From Mycobacterium sp. GA-2829 (GTDB lineage: Bacteria > Actinomycetota > Actinomycetes > Mycobacteriales > Mycobacteriaceae): a stretch of DNA of 37,325 nt. A program made the translations under genes and the position numbers. Shown one piece after another: positions 8,101-15,590 of this stretch. The notes under the pieces are model-generated. The model saw only the letters and a list, made by a program, of their open reading frames with translations, was not told where the DNA came from and did not search any database. The first letter of the stretch is position 1, and every line of letters starts with the position of its first letter. Location of the stretch: the NCBI RefSeq assembly GCF_001499965.1, contig NZ_LQIT01000049.1, positions 1 through 37,325 on the forward strand, given 5' to 3'.

Positions 8101-9060
8101 GCCGAGGTCGCGCGCGGCAAGGATCTGGAATCGCTGCAGGAGCAGCTCGCCGCGCCGGTGCGTGCGGCGGTCGCCCGGGCAGTGGCCGACGGGCTGGAAC
8201 GCACCGGATTGCGTTCCTGGCCGGACGATCTCGACGAACTGCCGCGCACCGTTGAGAACGCCAGCGGTGGCCACAAGGTGCGCGGCTATCCGGCGTTCGT
8301 CGACGCGGGCGCCGCGGTCGACGTGCGGGTGTTCGCCACGCAGACCGAACAACTCGCGGCGATGCGGCCCGGGCTGCGGCGGCTGCTGCGGATGGCGGCG
8401 CCGTCGCCGGTGAAGAACGTCGAACGCGCGCTGGACACCCGGCGCCGGCTGACGCTCGGCGCCAACCCCGACGGGTCGCTGGCGGCGCTGATCGACGACT
8501 GCGCGGACGCGGCGGTGGACGCGCTGGTGCGTGAAACTGTCTGGACGCGCGCGGATTTCGACGCGCTGCGGCAGCGGGTTGCGGCGCAGTTGGTGCCGAC
8601 GACGTTGGACATCGTCGGCCGGGTGGAGAAGGTGCTCGCCGCCGCGCAGCAGGCGCAGGTGGCGCTGCCCGCGTCGCCGCCGGCCGCGCAGGCCGAGTCG
8701 ATCGCCGACATCCGCCGCCACCTCGCCGCGCTCCTGCCGAAGGGTTTCGTCTGCGCGACGGGCGCCGCTCATCTGGCGAACCTCACGCGCTACCTCACCG
8801 CGGTGGCCCGCCGGGTCGAGCGGTTACCGCACGCGATCGGCGCCGACCAGGAGCGGATGGACCGGGTGCACGCGGTGCAGGCGGCGTATGAGGAACTGCG
8901 ACAGTCGCTTTCGCCATCACGGGCCGCCGGCGAGGATGTGCGCGATATCGGCCGGATGATCGAGGAGTTGCGGGTCAGCCTGTGGGCGCAGCAACTCGGT
9001 ACGCCGCGGCCGGTGAGCGAGCAGCGGATCTATAGGGCGATCGACGCGATCAACCGGTGA
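5155..9060 (+). CDS. hrpA: ATP-dependent RNA helicase HrpA (DEAH box)
   Basis: A 1301-residue DEAH/RHA helicase of the usual HrpA length. Motif I GETGSGKT is at residues 87-94, motif II DEAH at 184-187, motif III SAT at 216-218 and motif VI QRAGRSGR near 406. Helicase-associated and OB domains follow, then a long C-terminal DUF3418 region (about 700-1290) typical of HrpA rather than HrpB. In E. coli HrpA acts on mRNA and translation; its mycobacterial role is less defined. GTG 5155 is chosen because similarity begins there; the frame stays open upstream to 4453 only as a shadow of the MTHFR gene. The last residues (about 1190-1290) are predicted mostly helical. It converges with the flavoprotein gene at 9113 across a hairpin. 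Confidence 0.93.
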   Translation: MSEPSLRELRNRLDGLTYRDAARLGRKLKDRRADPAKLAEQIAAAEALVATRLAAVPSITYPDLPVSERRDDLAKAITENQVVVVAGETGSGKTTQLPKICLELGRGIRGTIGHTQPRRLAARTVAQRVADELGTPLGDAVGYTVRFTDQASDRTLVKLMTDGILLAEIQRDRRLLRYDTLILDEAHERSLNIDFLLGYLRELLPRRPDLKVIVTSATIEPERFAAHFHDAPIVEVSGRTYPVEIRYRPLEVPIVSDDADDPDDPDHEVVRTAEAPIVGSADVRDPTDAIVDAVRELEAEPPGDVLVFLSGEREIRDTAEVLRGELGPMTEVLPLYARLPTAEQQKVFAPHTGRRVVLSTNVAETSLTVPGIRYVVDPGTARISRYSRRTKVQRLPIEPISQASAAQRAGRSGRTAPGVCIRLYSEEDFDARPRYTDPEILRTNLAAVILQMSALNLGDIENFPFLDPPEKRSIRDGVALLQELGAFDRTGALTDIGRRLARLPLDPRIGRMILQADTEGCVREVLVLAAALSIPDPRERPVDREEAARQKHARFADEHSDFVSYLNLWRYLGEQRKERSGSSFRRMCREEFLHYLRIREWQDLTGQLRSIARDLGIRESDEPASPASVHAALLSGLLSHVGLRDGDGRDYQGARNSRFVLAPGSVLTKRPPRWIVVADLVETSRLFGRIGARIDPDTVERIAGDLVQRTHSEPHWDAERGAVMGFERVTLYGLPLIARRRVNYAQIDPELARELFIRHALVEGDWQTKHHFFRDNARLRAELEEVEERARRRDLLVGDEEVFAYYNSRVPENVVSARHFDAWWRKQRHKTPELLTMTRDDLLRQDGADELPDEWQAGDLALPLTYRFEPGAADDGITVHVPVEVLARLGGDEFAWHVPALREELITALIKSLPKELRRNFVPVPDTARDVLRTMDPGSGRLLESLQHELWRRTGVTVPVDAFDLEKIPAHLRVTFAVEKDGAEVARGKDLESLQEQLAAPVRAAVARAVADGLERTGLRSWPDDLDELPRTVENASGGHKVRGYPAFVDAGAAVDVRVFATQTEQLAAMRPGLRRLLRMAAPSPVKNVERALDTRRRLTLGANPDGSLAALIDDCADAAVDALVRETVWTRADFDALRQRVAAQLVPTTLDIVGRVEKVLAAAQQAQVALPASPPAAQAESIADIRRHLAALLPKGFVCATGAAHLANLTRYLTAVARRVERLPHAIGADQERMDRVHAVQAAYEELRQSLSPSRAAGEDVRDIGRMIEELRVSLWAQQLGTPRPVSEQRIYRAIDAINR

Positions 9061-9061
9061 C

Positions 9062-9104
9062 TTGTGCACGATTTCGCGCGGTGGGCGCGCGTTTTCGTGC
9101 ACAA
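9062..9104. terminator. bidirectional hairpin between hrpA and flavoprotein gene
   Basis: Long stem: TTGTGCACGA (9062-9071) plus CGCGCG (9075-9080) pair with CGCGCG (9086-9091) plus TCGTGCACAA (9095-9104), interrupted by a 3-nt by 3-nt T/T internal loop. It begins just after the hrpA stop and ends 8 bp before the stop of the convergent gene, so it probably terminates both. The arms share GTGCAC with the hairpin at 82-97. Confidence 0.7.
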
Positions 9105-9112
9105 ATCGCCGA

Positions 9113-10048
9113 TCACTCCGGCGGGTAGGGCATCCCGAACTGCTCAGCGAGCAGGCTTTGGGCGATGATCATCGCCGCCTGTGCACCCGCGGCGATCGAC
9201 CCCGCGACATAGGGCTGTTCGGTGCACACGTCGCCGGCGGCGAACACCGTCGGCGCCGACGTGCGGTGCAGCGCATCGATCCCGATCGTGTCGACCGCCA
9301 ACGGACCCGGCGTACAGGAGGCGCCCAGCTGCTCGGCGAGCTTCGACCGCTGCCGCAGCGGCGCCTCCACCAGCAGACCGTCGCGTTCGAGCCGGCTGCC
9401 GTCGTTGAACGCGATCGCCTCGAGTTGCCCGCCGGTGCCGATCAGTTCGGTGATCCTGCGGTCGTCGATCGTGATTCCGGCGTTGTGCAGTTGGTCGAGG
9501 TCTTTCCCGCCGAGTTGCGGATGCCCGTCGGTCAGCAGCACCACATCGTCGCTCCACCCGCGCAGCATCAGCGCTGCGTGCACGGCCTCGTCACCGGCCG
9601 CAAGCGACGCCAGCCGCTTGTCCCGCATCTCCCAGCCGTGGCAGAACGGACACTGGAACACCGACTTTCCCCACAGCGGCTCCAACCCCGGCAGCTCCGG
9701 CGGCTGGTACTGCATCCCGGTCGTCAGCAGCACGCGTTTGGCGGTGACCTGATCGCCGCCGTCGAGGGAGAGCACGAAACCGTCGTCCTGCGGCGCCCCG
9801 TGCACGACGCTGCCGTGCCGGTACTCGACCGTCGGATACGCCTCGAGTTCGCGGCGGCCGGTCTCGTACAGTTCGGCCGGCGGCCGCTGGTCGAATCCGA
9901 GGAGCCCGCCGATGCCGTCGGCGAACCGGTTGCTCTGCTCGCCTGCGTCGACCAGCAGGGTCCGCCTGCGCGCCCGTCCCAGGACCAGCGCGCCGCTGAG
10001 CCCCGCGGCGCCACCACCGACGACGACGCATTCCCATTCGTGTGTCAT
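9113..10048 (-). CDS. thioredoxin-reductase-like FAD/NAD(P) oxidoreductase
   Basis: A 311-residue two-domain flavoprotein. The FAD motif is G11-G-G13-A-A-G16. A redox-active Cys133-Pro-Phe-Cys136 sits in the NAD(P) domain. The C-terminal FAD motif (FAAGDVCTEQPYVAGSIAAGAQAA) is typical of the TrxB/AhpF fold. The CPFC-His-Gly-Trp-Glu motif is that of the TrxR-like group whose physiological partner is often not thioredoxin. The NAD(P) loop is atypical (AAGDEA instead of GGGDSA), so pyridine nucleotide use is uncertain. It is the last gene of the minus-strand uracil-related cluster, 42 bp downstream of upp, and could either supply reducing power there or be a bystander. A hairpin at 9062-9104 follows it. 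Confidence 0.85.
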   Translation of the reverse strand: MTHEWECVVVGGGAAGLSGALVLGRARRRTLLVDAGEQSNRFADGIGGLLGFDQRPPAELYETGRRELEAYPTVEYRHGSVVHGAPQDDGFVLSLDGGDQVTAKRVLLTTGMQYQPPELPGLEPLWGKSVFQCPFCHGWEMRDKRLASLAAGDEAVHAALMLRGWSDDVVLLTDGHPQLGGKDLDQLHNAGITIDDRRITELIGTGGQLEAIAFNDGSRLERDGLLVEAPLRQRSKLAEQLGASCTPGPLAVDTIGIDALHRTSAPTVFAAGDVCTEQPYVAGSIAAGAQAAMIIAQSLLAEQFGMPYPPE

Positions 10049-10090
10049 TGCCCCGACGATTCCCGGGCGGCGGGATGATCAAACAAACGG

Positions 10091-10720
10091 CTATTTCGTC
10101 CCGAAGATCCGGTCGCCCGCATCGCCCAGCCCGGGGACGATGTACCCGTGCTCGTCGAGCTCGCGGTCGACAGCCGCGGTGTAGATGGGCACGTCGGGGT
10201 GGGCCTCCTGCATCGCGGCGATGCCCTCGGGACAGGTGAGCAGGCAGACGAACTTGATCGACTTCGGTGCGCACTCCTTGACCCGGTCGACGGCGGCGAC
10301 CGCCGAGTGCCCGGTGGCCAGCATGGGATCGACCACGACGACGTCGCGCTCCTCCAGGTCGGCGGGCATCTTGAAGTAGTACTCGACCGCCACCAGCGTC
10401 TTGGGGTCGCGGTAGAGGCCGATGTGCCCGACGCGGGCGCCGGGCACCACCGCGAGCATCCCGTCGAGGATGCCTGTGCCCGCCCTCAGAATCGACACGA
10501 ACACCAGTTTCTTACCGTCGATGACCTTGCCGACCGTCGTCTCCAGCGGCGTCTCCACCTCGAACTCCTGCGTCGGGATGTCGCGCAGCACCTCATAGGC
10601 CATCAGCGCGGAGAGCTCGTGCAGCAGTTGCCGGAAGCTGTGCGTCGAGGCGTCCTTGCGGCGCATCAGCGTCAGCTTGTGGGCGACCAGCGGGTGGTCG
10701 ACGAGGTGGACTTCGCCCAT
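10091..10720 (-). CDS. upp: uracil phosphoribosyltransferase
   Basis: A 209-residue enzyme forming UMP from uracil and PRPP in the cytosol. The PRPP-binding loop is VVVVDPMLATGHS (about residues 127-139) and the uracil-binding C-terminal segment is GLGDAGDRIFGTK. Length matches Upp (about 208). Start ATG 10720 has AGGAG 5 nt upstream (10726-10730, read on the minus strand). It lies 17 bp downstream of the DUF1688 gene in one operon. In fungi the corresponding enzyme (URC6) starts the URC uracil-degradation pathway with the URC1 and URC4 products, and homologues of both lie directly upstream. So this copy is probably catabolic as well as a salvage enzyme. Confidence 0.95.
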   Translation of the reverse strand: MGEVHLVDHPLVAHKLTLMRRKDASTHSFRQLLHELSALMAYEVLRDIPTQEFEVETPLETTVGKVIDGKKLVFVSILRAGTGILDGMLAVVPGARVGHIGLYRDPKTLVAVEYYFKMPADLEERDVVVVDPMLATGHSAVAAVDRVKECAPKSIKFVCLLTCPEGIAAMQEAHPDVPIYTAAVDRELDEHGYIVPGLGDAGDRIFGTK

Positions 10721-10737
10721 GTCTGCTCCTGTTCTAT

Positions 10738-11883
10738 TCAGAAGACGGTGCCGTCGCTGTCGATGGTCAGCGGGGGTCTGCCGTCGCGCCGCTGCTGCGC
10801 CAGCACCCGACCCGCGGCCCACGTCCCGCCCTCCAAGACACACGCCAGCGGCATCTCGGCCCCGAGCCGTGCGCACACCAGCGGGGCGAGTTCGTCGAGC
10901 AGGGCCACGGTCAGCGCGCGCCATTCGACCACCAGTTCGTCGCCGACCTGCCATGTGCCGCTGGCGGATTCGGGATCCCGCAGCGTCAGCACGCCGGTGT
11001 CGAGCAGCAGGCCGCCGTTGCGGTACTCCGGCAAGCCGGTCAGCGCGTCGACTCCCGTCACCGCAACCCCCGCCCAGGTGAACGGTTCGAGCAGCGAGTA
11101 GGTCAGCCACTGCGAGAGTTTGTGGAACGGCACCCACCCGCCGGTCACCGCGGGGTGCCGCCAGCAGTCGCCCAGCGGCTCGCCATCGATCACGTTGCCG
11201 CTCAACCAGATCGGCGACAGGGTGTCGAGCAGCAGTCGGAGGATGTCGTGCGCGTGCACCGACGGCGCCGACGCGGTGAGCGCATCGAACAACCCGCCGG
11301 GCCGCCCGCCGTACACCTGGGCGCTCAACGCCGAACCGAGGCGGTGCAGCAGCGCCACGCGACCGTCGAGGCCCACCAGCGGATTGTCCTGCGACACCGC
11401 GAACGCCGCGCCCAGCCGGTCGACCGTCAACGCCCCCAGACCCGCGGCGTCGACGCGCAGCGGGTCGGCCGGATCCGACGAGAAGGCACCGTCGGCGAAC
11501 GCGTGCCAGCTCGCCACCGCCAGCCCCTCGGAACGCGAAAACCGTTGGCCAGTGGCAGCTTCGGCGTATCCCCAGTCGGGCCCCGCGCCCGCATCGAGCA
11601 GCACGCTGACTACCGCCAGATCGATCATGGCCCGGGGGTCGCCGTCGAGGCGTGCGGCCCGATTCACGCCGCCCGCCTCGAAATGCCGCCACCGGCTGTG
11701 GAACGGGATGTCGAGATCGGGATAGCGGTCGCGGGTGACCTCGGCGACCACGTCGGCGGCCCGGTCGAGAGCGTCGTCGGCGACGGTGAACCACGCCGAG
11801 TCGCCCGCGCGGGCCCGGCGCAGCAGTTCCCCGGAGCGGTCCCGGACGGCGTCGGTGCTGCGCAGCGCGGCGGCCGCCGTCAT
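10738..11883 (-). CDS. DUF1688 protein, URC4-like (uracil catabolism)
   Basis: A 381-residue soluble protein of the DUF1688 family. Recognisable conserved stretches include the N-terminal AALRSTDAVRDRSGELL, the middle VPFHSRWRHFEAGG-like segment (here IPFHSRWRHFEAGGVNR) and the C-terminal LPEYRNGGLLLDTGVLTLRD and VVEWRALTVALLDELAP. The fungal member URC4 is genetically required for uracil degradation by the URC route; its exact reaction is not firmly established. Here it is translationally coupled to the GTP-cyclohydrolase-like gene (ATGA overlap, 11880-11883) and followed 17 bp later by upp, giving the gene set URC1-URC4-URC6 in one operon. The family assignment is from memory of conserved blocks; the pathway role is inferred from context. 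Confidence 0.82.
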   Translation of the reverse strand: MTAAAALRSTDAVRDRSGELLRRARAGDSAWFTVADDALDRAADVVAEVTRDRYPDLDIPFHSRWRHFEAGGVNRAARLDGDPRAMIDLAVVSVLLDAGAGPDWGYAEAATGQRFSRSEGLAVASWHAFADGAFSSDPADPLRVDAAGLGALTVDRLGAAFAVSQDNPLVGLDGRVALLHRLGSALSAQVYGGRPGGLFDALTASAPSVHAHDILRLLLDTLSPIWLSGNVIDGEPLGDCWRHPAVTGGWVPFHKLSQWLTYSLLEPFTWAGVAVTGVDALTGLPEYRNGGLLLDTGVLTLRDPESASGTWQVGDELVVEWRALTVALLDELAPLVCARLGAEMPLACVLEGGTWAAGRVLAQQRRDGRPPLTIDSDGTVF

Positions 11884-13115
11884 GGCGTCAACCCGCGGCC
11901 CTTGACCTTCTTGAGCTCCTCGGCGTCCGGCACCGGACCCGGGGTGAAGTAGCCGGCGGCCATCTTCGCGTCGATCTCCACCCGCGCATCGGCCGGGATC
12001 AACTCCTCGGGGATGTTGATGCGTTCTCCCACTTCGATTCCCGAGCCGGTGATCGCGTCGTACTTCATGTTGCTCATCGACACCAGGCGGTGGATCTTTC
12101 GGATGCCGAACCAGTGCAGCACGTCGGGCATCAACTCCTGGAACCGCATGTCCTGCACGCCGGCCACGCATTCGGTGCGGGCGAAGTACTGGTCGGCGGT
12201 GTCGCCGCCGACCTGGCGCTTACGGGCGTTGTAGACCAGGAACTTGGTGACCTCACCGAGCGCGCGGCCCTCCTTGCGGGAGTAGGCGACCAGACCCACC
12301 CCGCCGTTCTGCGCGCCGCGGATGCACTCCTCGATCGCGTGGGTGAGGTACGGGCGGCACGTGCAGATGTCGGAACCGAACACGTCCGACCCGTTGCACT
12401 CGTCGTGCACGCGGGCGGTCAACTCGACCGATGGGTCCGCGAGATCGGTTGCGCTGCCGAAGATGTAGACGGTCTGCCCGCCGATCGGGGGAAGGAACAC
12501 CTCGAGGTCGGAGCGGGTGACCAGCTCGGGGTACATGCCGCCGGTCTCCTCGAACAGCACGCGCCGCAGATCGTTCTCGGTGCAGCCGAACCGCGCCGCC
12601 ACCCCGGGCAGCCACCACACCGGTTCGACGGCCGCCTTGGTCACCAGCGCGGCCCCGTTGGGCAGCAGGGTCCGCCCGTCGGGCACCAGCCTGCCCTTGG
12701 CGATCGCGTCGGCGATCTCGGGCAGGATGACGTGCGCCTTGGTGATCGCGATGGTGGGCCGGATGTCAACGCCTGCAGCCAGTTCGGCGGCGAACACCTC
12801 GGCGACGCTGGCGCCCCACGGATCCAGGCTGACGATCGCGGCGGGGTCACACCACTGCGGATAGGGGCCGATCGTGTCGGTGGGGGAGGTGTCGGTCAGG
12901 TCGGCGCGGTGTTCGCGTTTGAGCGCGCCCGCCGCCACGGCCAGCGCCCGGTAGACGCTGTAGGACCCGCTGTGGGTGCCGATGACGTTGCGGTGCGCGC
13001 GCGTGGCGGTGGTCCCGATGACCGGTCCGCGCTCGGCGGCGGTCGGGGCGCCCCACCGAATCGCGGGGGTGCCCACCGCACCGCTGTGTGACGTCAACCG
13101 GATGTGTCCGGCCAT
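11880..13115 (-). CDS. GTP cyclohydrolase II-like protein, URC1-type
   Basis: A 411-residue protein. The C-terminal half is a GTP cyclohydrolase II domain with the zinc ligands Cys240, Cys251 and Cys253 (C-x10-C-x-C) and the REGRALGE segment corresponding to the RibA phosphate-binding/catalytic region. An extra N-terminal domain of about 200 residues is absent from RibA. This is the architecture of URC1, which is needed for uracil breakdown in Lachancea kluyveri and is proposed to open the pyrimidine ring of a uracil nucleotide. It is not expected to be the riboflavin enzyme, because mycobacterial RibA is fused to RibB and sits in the rib operon. Start ATG 13115 has GGGAGG about 6 nt upstream. 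First gene of the URC-like operon, with a candidate promoter at 13147-13152. Confidence 0.85.
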   Translation of the reverse strand: MAGHIRLTSHSGAVGTPAIRWGAPTAAERGPVIGTTATRAHRNVIGTHSGSYSVYRALAVAAGALKREHRADLTDTSPTDTIGPYPQWCDPAAIVSLDPWGASVAEVFAAELAAGVDIRPTIAITKAHVILPEIADAIAKGRLVPDGRTLLPNGAALVTKAAVEPVWWLPGVAARFGCTENDLRRVLFEETGGMYPELVTRSDLEVFLPPIGGQTVYIFGSATDLADPSVELTARVHDECNGSDVFGSDICTCRPYLTHAIEECIRGAQNGGVGLVAYSRKEGRALGEVTKFLVYNARKRQVGGDTADQYFARTECVAGVQDMRFQELMPDVLHWFGIRKIHRLVSMSNMKYDAITGSGIEVGERINIPEELIPADARVEIDAKMAAGYFTPGPVPDAEELKKVKGRGLTP

Positions 13116-13146
13116 GGTCGCCTCCCGTCATCAGCGGAAAGGCGCC

Positions 13147-13152
13147 AGCATA
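13147..13152 (-). promoter_or_regulatory. candidate -10 of the URC-like operon
   Basis: On the minus strand the hexamer TATGCT fits the mycobacterial SigA -10 (TANNNT), with a predicted start near 13140 and a leader of about 25 nt before ATG 13115. There is no convincing -35. It implies that the operon is transcribed separately from the acyl-CoA dehydrogenase genes ending at 13185. Confidence 0.35.
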
Positions 13153-13184
13153 GCGACTTCGCAGCGATCGCGCCGGGCGTCCGC

Positions 13185-14339
13185 TCAGCCGGGGATGCCC
13201 GCGGCCACCTTCGGGACACGGTCGGCCGCGGTGTCGAGGACCAGCGCGGCGACGCGGTCGCGGTGCTCCTCGGCGGTGCCGAGCAGTGCGGCGTTCGTGG
13301 TCGCCCGTTTGAAGTACAGGTGCGCCTGGTGCTCCCAGGTGAACCCGATGCCGCCCAGCACCTGGATCGTGTCGGCGGCGATCCGGCCGAGCGCGGCCGA
13401 ACACACCGCCTGCGCGATCGCCGTCGCCAGCGCGGGATCATCGGAGCCGTCGGCCAGCGCCCACACCGCGTGATACGCCGTCGACCGGGCGTGTTCAGCG
13501 TCGACCAGCATGTCGGCCAACCGGTGTTTGACGGCCTGGAACGAGCCGATCGGCCTGCCGAACTGCAGCCGCGACTTCGCGTAGTCGACCGCGAGGTCGA
13601 GCAGATGCTGTGCCGCCCCGACCTGTTCGACCGCGAGCAGCGCCGCCGCGACGTGCTGTGCGTGCTCGATGATCCGGGGTGCGTCGTCGGGTCCGGCGAT
13701 CAGCGTGGCCGGCGCCTGTGAGAGCGTGACCGCGGCCTGCGGGCGGGTGAGGTCGAGCGTGACCAACGGCGTCCGGTCCGCGGCGGACGCCTCGACGGCG
13801 TACAGGCCGACACCGTCGGCGGCGGTGGCCGCGACGAGCAGGACGTCGGCGGCTCCGGCGTCCACGACGGGTCCGAGGTCACCGGTCAGGGTGTCGCCGT
13901 CGGCGGTGACGCATCCGGCGTCGGCGGAAAAGGCGGCGGTGCGGGTGCCCTCGACGAGGTCGGCGAGCAGACCGTCGCGCGCGGGTCCAGAGGCGGCGGC
14001 CACGAGCGCGGGGACCGCGAGGTACACCGTCCCGAACAGCGGACCGCACACCAGCGACGCCCCGAATTCCTCGACCGCGACCGCCTGGTCGACCAAGCTG
14101 CCGCCGACACCGCCGTCGGCCTCGGGCACCGACAGGCCCAGCACGCCGAGCTCACCGCCGAGGCGCGCCCACAGCGCGGGGTCGAACGGCGGGTCGGATT
14201 CCATCAGCCGGCGCACGGTCTGCTCGTCGAAGTGGTCGGCGCAGAAGCCGCGCACCGCATCGCGCAGCTGCCGCTGCTCGTCGGTGAACACGAAGGCACT
14301 AGCCACCCTGTCGGGCTGATCCGCAAGCTCCTCAGCCAC
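13185..14339 (-). CDS. acyl-CoA dehydrogenase, non-catalytic-type partner subunit
   Basis: A 384-residue acyl-CoA dehydrogenase (FadE family): an N-terminal helical domain from about residue 16 (FTDEQRQLRDAVRGF), a weakly conserved middle beta-domain, and a C-terminal four-helix domain (DYAKSRLQFGRPIGSFQAVKHRLADM, IQVLGGIGFTWEHQAHLYFKRA). It lacks the C-terminal catalytic-Glu motif (IEGGT or YEGT) that its neighbour has. Actinobacterial FadE pairs that form alpha2-beta2 heterotetramers for sterol side-chain oxidation often split the FAD and catalytic contributions like this. GTG 14339 overlaps the end of the upstream subunit gene by 8 bp, indicating coupled translation. The substrate is unknown; a KstR site upstream of the pair suggests sterol-derived acyl-CoA. 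Confidence 0.87.
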   Translation of the reverse strand: MAEELADQPDRVASAFVFTDEQRQLRDAVRGFCADHFDEQTVRRLMESDPPFDPALWARLGGELGVLGLSVPEADGGVGGSLVDQAVAVEEFGASLVCGPLFGTVYLAVPALVAAASGPARDGLLADLVEGTRTAAFSADAGCVTADGDTLTGDLGPVVDAGAADVLLVAATAADGVGLYAVEASAADRTPLVTLDLTRPQAAVTLSQAPATLIAGPDDAPRIIEHAQHVAAALLAVEQVGAAQHLLDLAVDYAKSRLQFGRPIGSFQAVKHRLADMLVDAEHARSTAYHAVWALADGSDDPALATAIAQAVCSAALGRIAADTIQVLGGIGFTWEHQAHLYFKRATTNAALLGTAEEHRDRVAALVLDTAADRVPKVAAGIPG

Positions 14340-15522
14340 GCGGCACCTCCTTCCACGCCATCCCCGCATCCGCCCGCAGGTCACCCGGCAGCCCGAGCAC
14401 CCGTTCCCCGAGGATGTTGCGCATCACGTCCGATGTCCCGCCTTCGATGGTGTTGGCGCGGCTGCGCAGGAAGCGCTGCTGGATCGGGCCGCGCCAGTCG
14501 CTCTTGTCTCCGCTGTGCATCGCGTAGCTGTGGTACAGCAGGCCCTCCGGACCGAGAAAGTCCATGCACCACTGGTAGATCCGCTGATTGAGCTCGGCGC
14601 CCACCAGCTTGCCGATCGAACCCTCCGGACCCGGCCCGCCGACCGTCGCCGCCGCCCGTGACCGCTCCGAGGTCAACCGTTGCGCCTCGGCGCGCAGCCA
14701 CAGCTCGGTGAGCCGGTCACGCAACACCGGCGTCTGCCGCTCGGGCCGCGACGCCCACAGCGCGACCGCGTCGGCGATGGTTCCCGCGCCGCGTCGAGAA
14801 CCACTGGCGCCCAACGCACTTCGCTCGTTCATCAGCGTCGTCATCGCGACCCGCCACCCGTCGCCGACTCCGCCGAGGCGGTGCGCATCGGGGATGCGGG
14901 CGTCGCTGAAGTACACCTCGTTGAACTCGGCGTGCCCGGTCAGCTGGCGCAGCGGCCTGGTCTCGACGCCGGGGGCGTGCATGTCGATGACGAAGTACGT
15001 CAGCCCTTTGTGTTTGGGCACATCGGGATTCGTGCGCGCCAGCAGCAGGCCCCACCGCGCGCGGTGCGCCAGGCTGGTCCACACCTTCTGCCCGTTGATC
15101 ACCCACTCGTCGCCGTCGGGTACCGCGGAGGTCGCCAGTCCCGCGAGATCCGACCCCGCGCCGGGTTCGGAGAACAGCTGACACCAGATGTGCTCGGTGG
15201 TCGCCAACGGCCGCAGCCACGACTTCTTGACGTCGTCGCTGCGGGCGTGTTCGCGGATGGTCGGCGCCGCCATGCCGTAGCCCATCGGGTTGAGCCCCAA
15301 CGGCACCGGCCCGCCCGCACCCTGCAGGACGCCGTCGGCGACGGCCTGCAGCCCGCGCGACACCCCCAGCCCGCCGAGGCCCTCCGGGAAGTGCACCCAC
15401 GACAGGCCGGCGTCGTAGCAGGCGCCCAGGAATTCGGGGATGGGGACGGTGGTCGGATCGTGTTCGGCAACGACCCGCTGGGCGAGTTCGGCGACCCGAT
15501 CGGCACCGGCGGCGGTACTCAT
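14332..15522 (-). CDS. acyl-CoA dehydrogenase, catalytic subunit
   Basis: A 396-residue FadE-family flavoprotein that introduces a 2,3-double bond into an acyl-CoA. The FAD/substrate signature is QLFSEPGAGSDLAGL; the middle domain carries WVINGQKVWTS; the C-terminus has RANTIEGGTSDVMRNI with Glu360 at the position of the catalytic base of medium-chain acyl-CoA dehydrogenase. Start ATG 15522 follows a 126-bp divergent intergenic region. Its stop overlaps the start of the second acyl-CoA dehydrogenase by 8 bp, so the two probably form a heteromeric enzyme. A perfect KstR consensus site lies 69 bp upstream of this start, so repression by KstR with relief by cholesterol-derived CoA esters is predicted. 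Confidence 0.9.
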   Translation of the reverse strand: MSTAAGADRVAELAQRVVAEHDPTTVPIPEFLGACYDAGLSWVHFPEGLGGLGVSRGLQAVADGVLQGAGGPVPLGLNPMGYGMAAPTIREHARSDDVKKSWLRPLATTEHIWCQLFSEPGAGSDLAGLATSAVPDGDEWVINGQKVWTSLAHRARWGLLLARTNPDVPKHKGLTYFVIDMHAPGVETRPLRQLTGHAEFNEVYFSDARIPDAHRLGGVGDGWRVAMTTLMNERSALGASGSRRGAGTIADAVALWASRPERQTPVLRDRLTELWLRAEAQRLTSERSRAAATVGGPGPEGSIGKLVGAELNQRIYQWCMDFLGPEGLLYHSYAMHSGDKSDWRGPIQQRFLRSRANTIEGGTSDVMRNILGERVLGLPGDLRADAGMAWKEVPRG

Positions 15523-15590
15523 CCCAGTCACGATAAGCAAGGGACGATCGTGGCCGTCGGGCAGGGCCAGCGACCGTGCGGCCACAAGAC

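Noticed and set aside
11880..13115. Riboflavin-pathway GTP cyclohydrolase II (ribA)
   Set aside because: It has an extra domain of about 200 residues, lacks the RibB partner domain and sits with DUF1688 and upp instead of rib genes.
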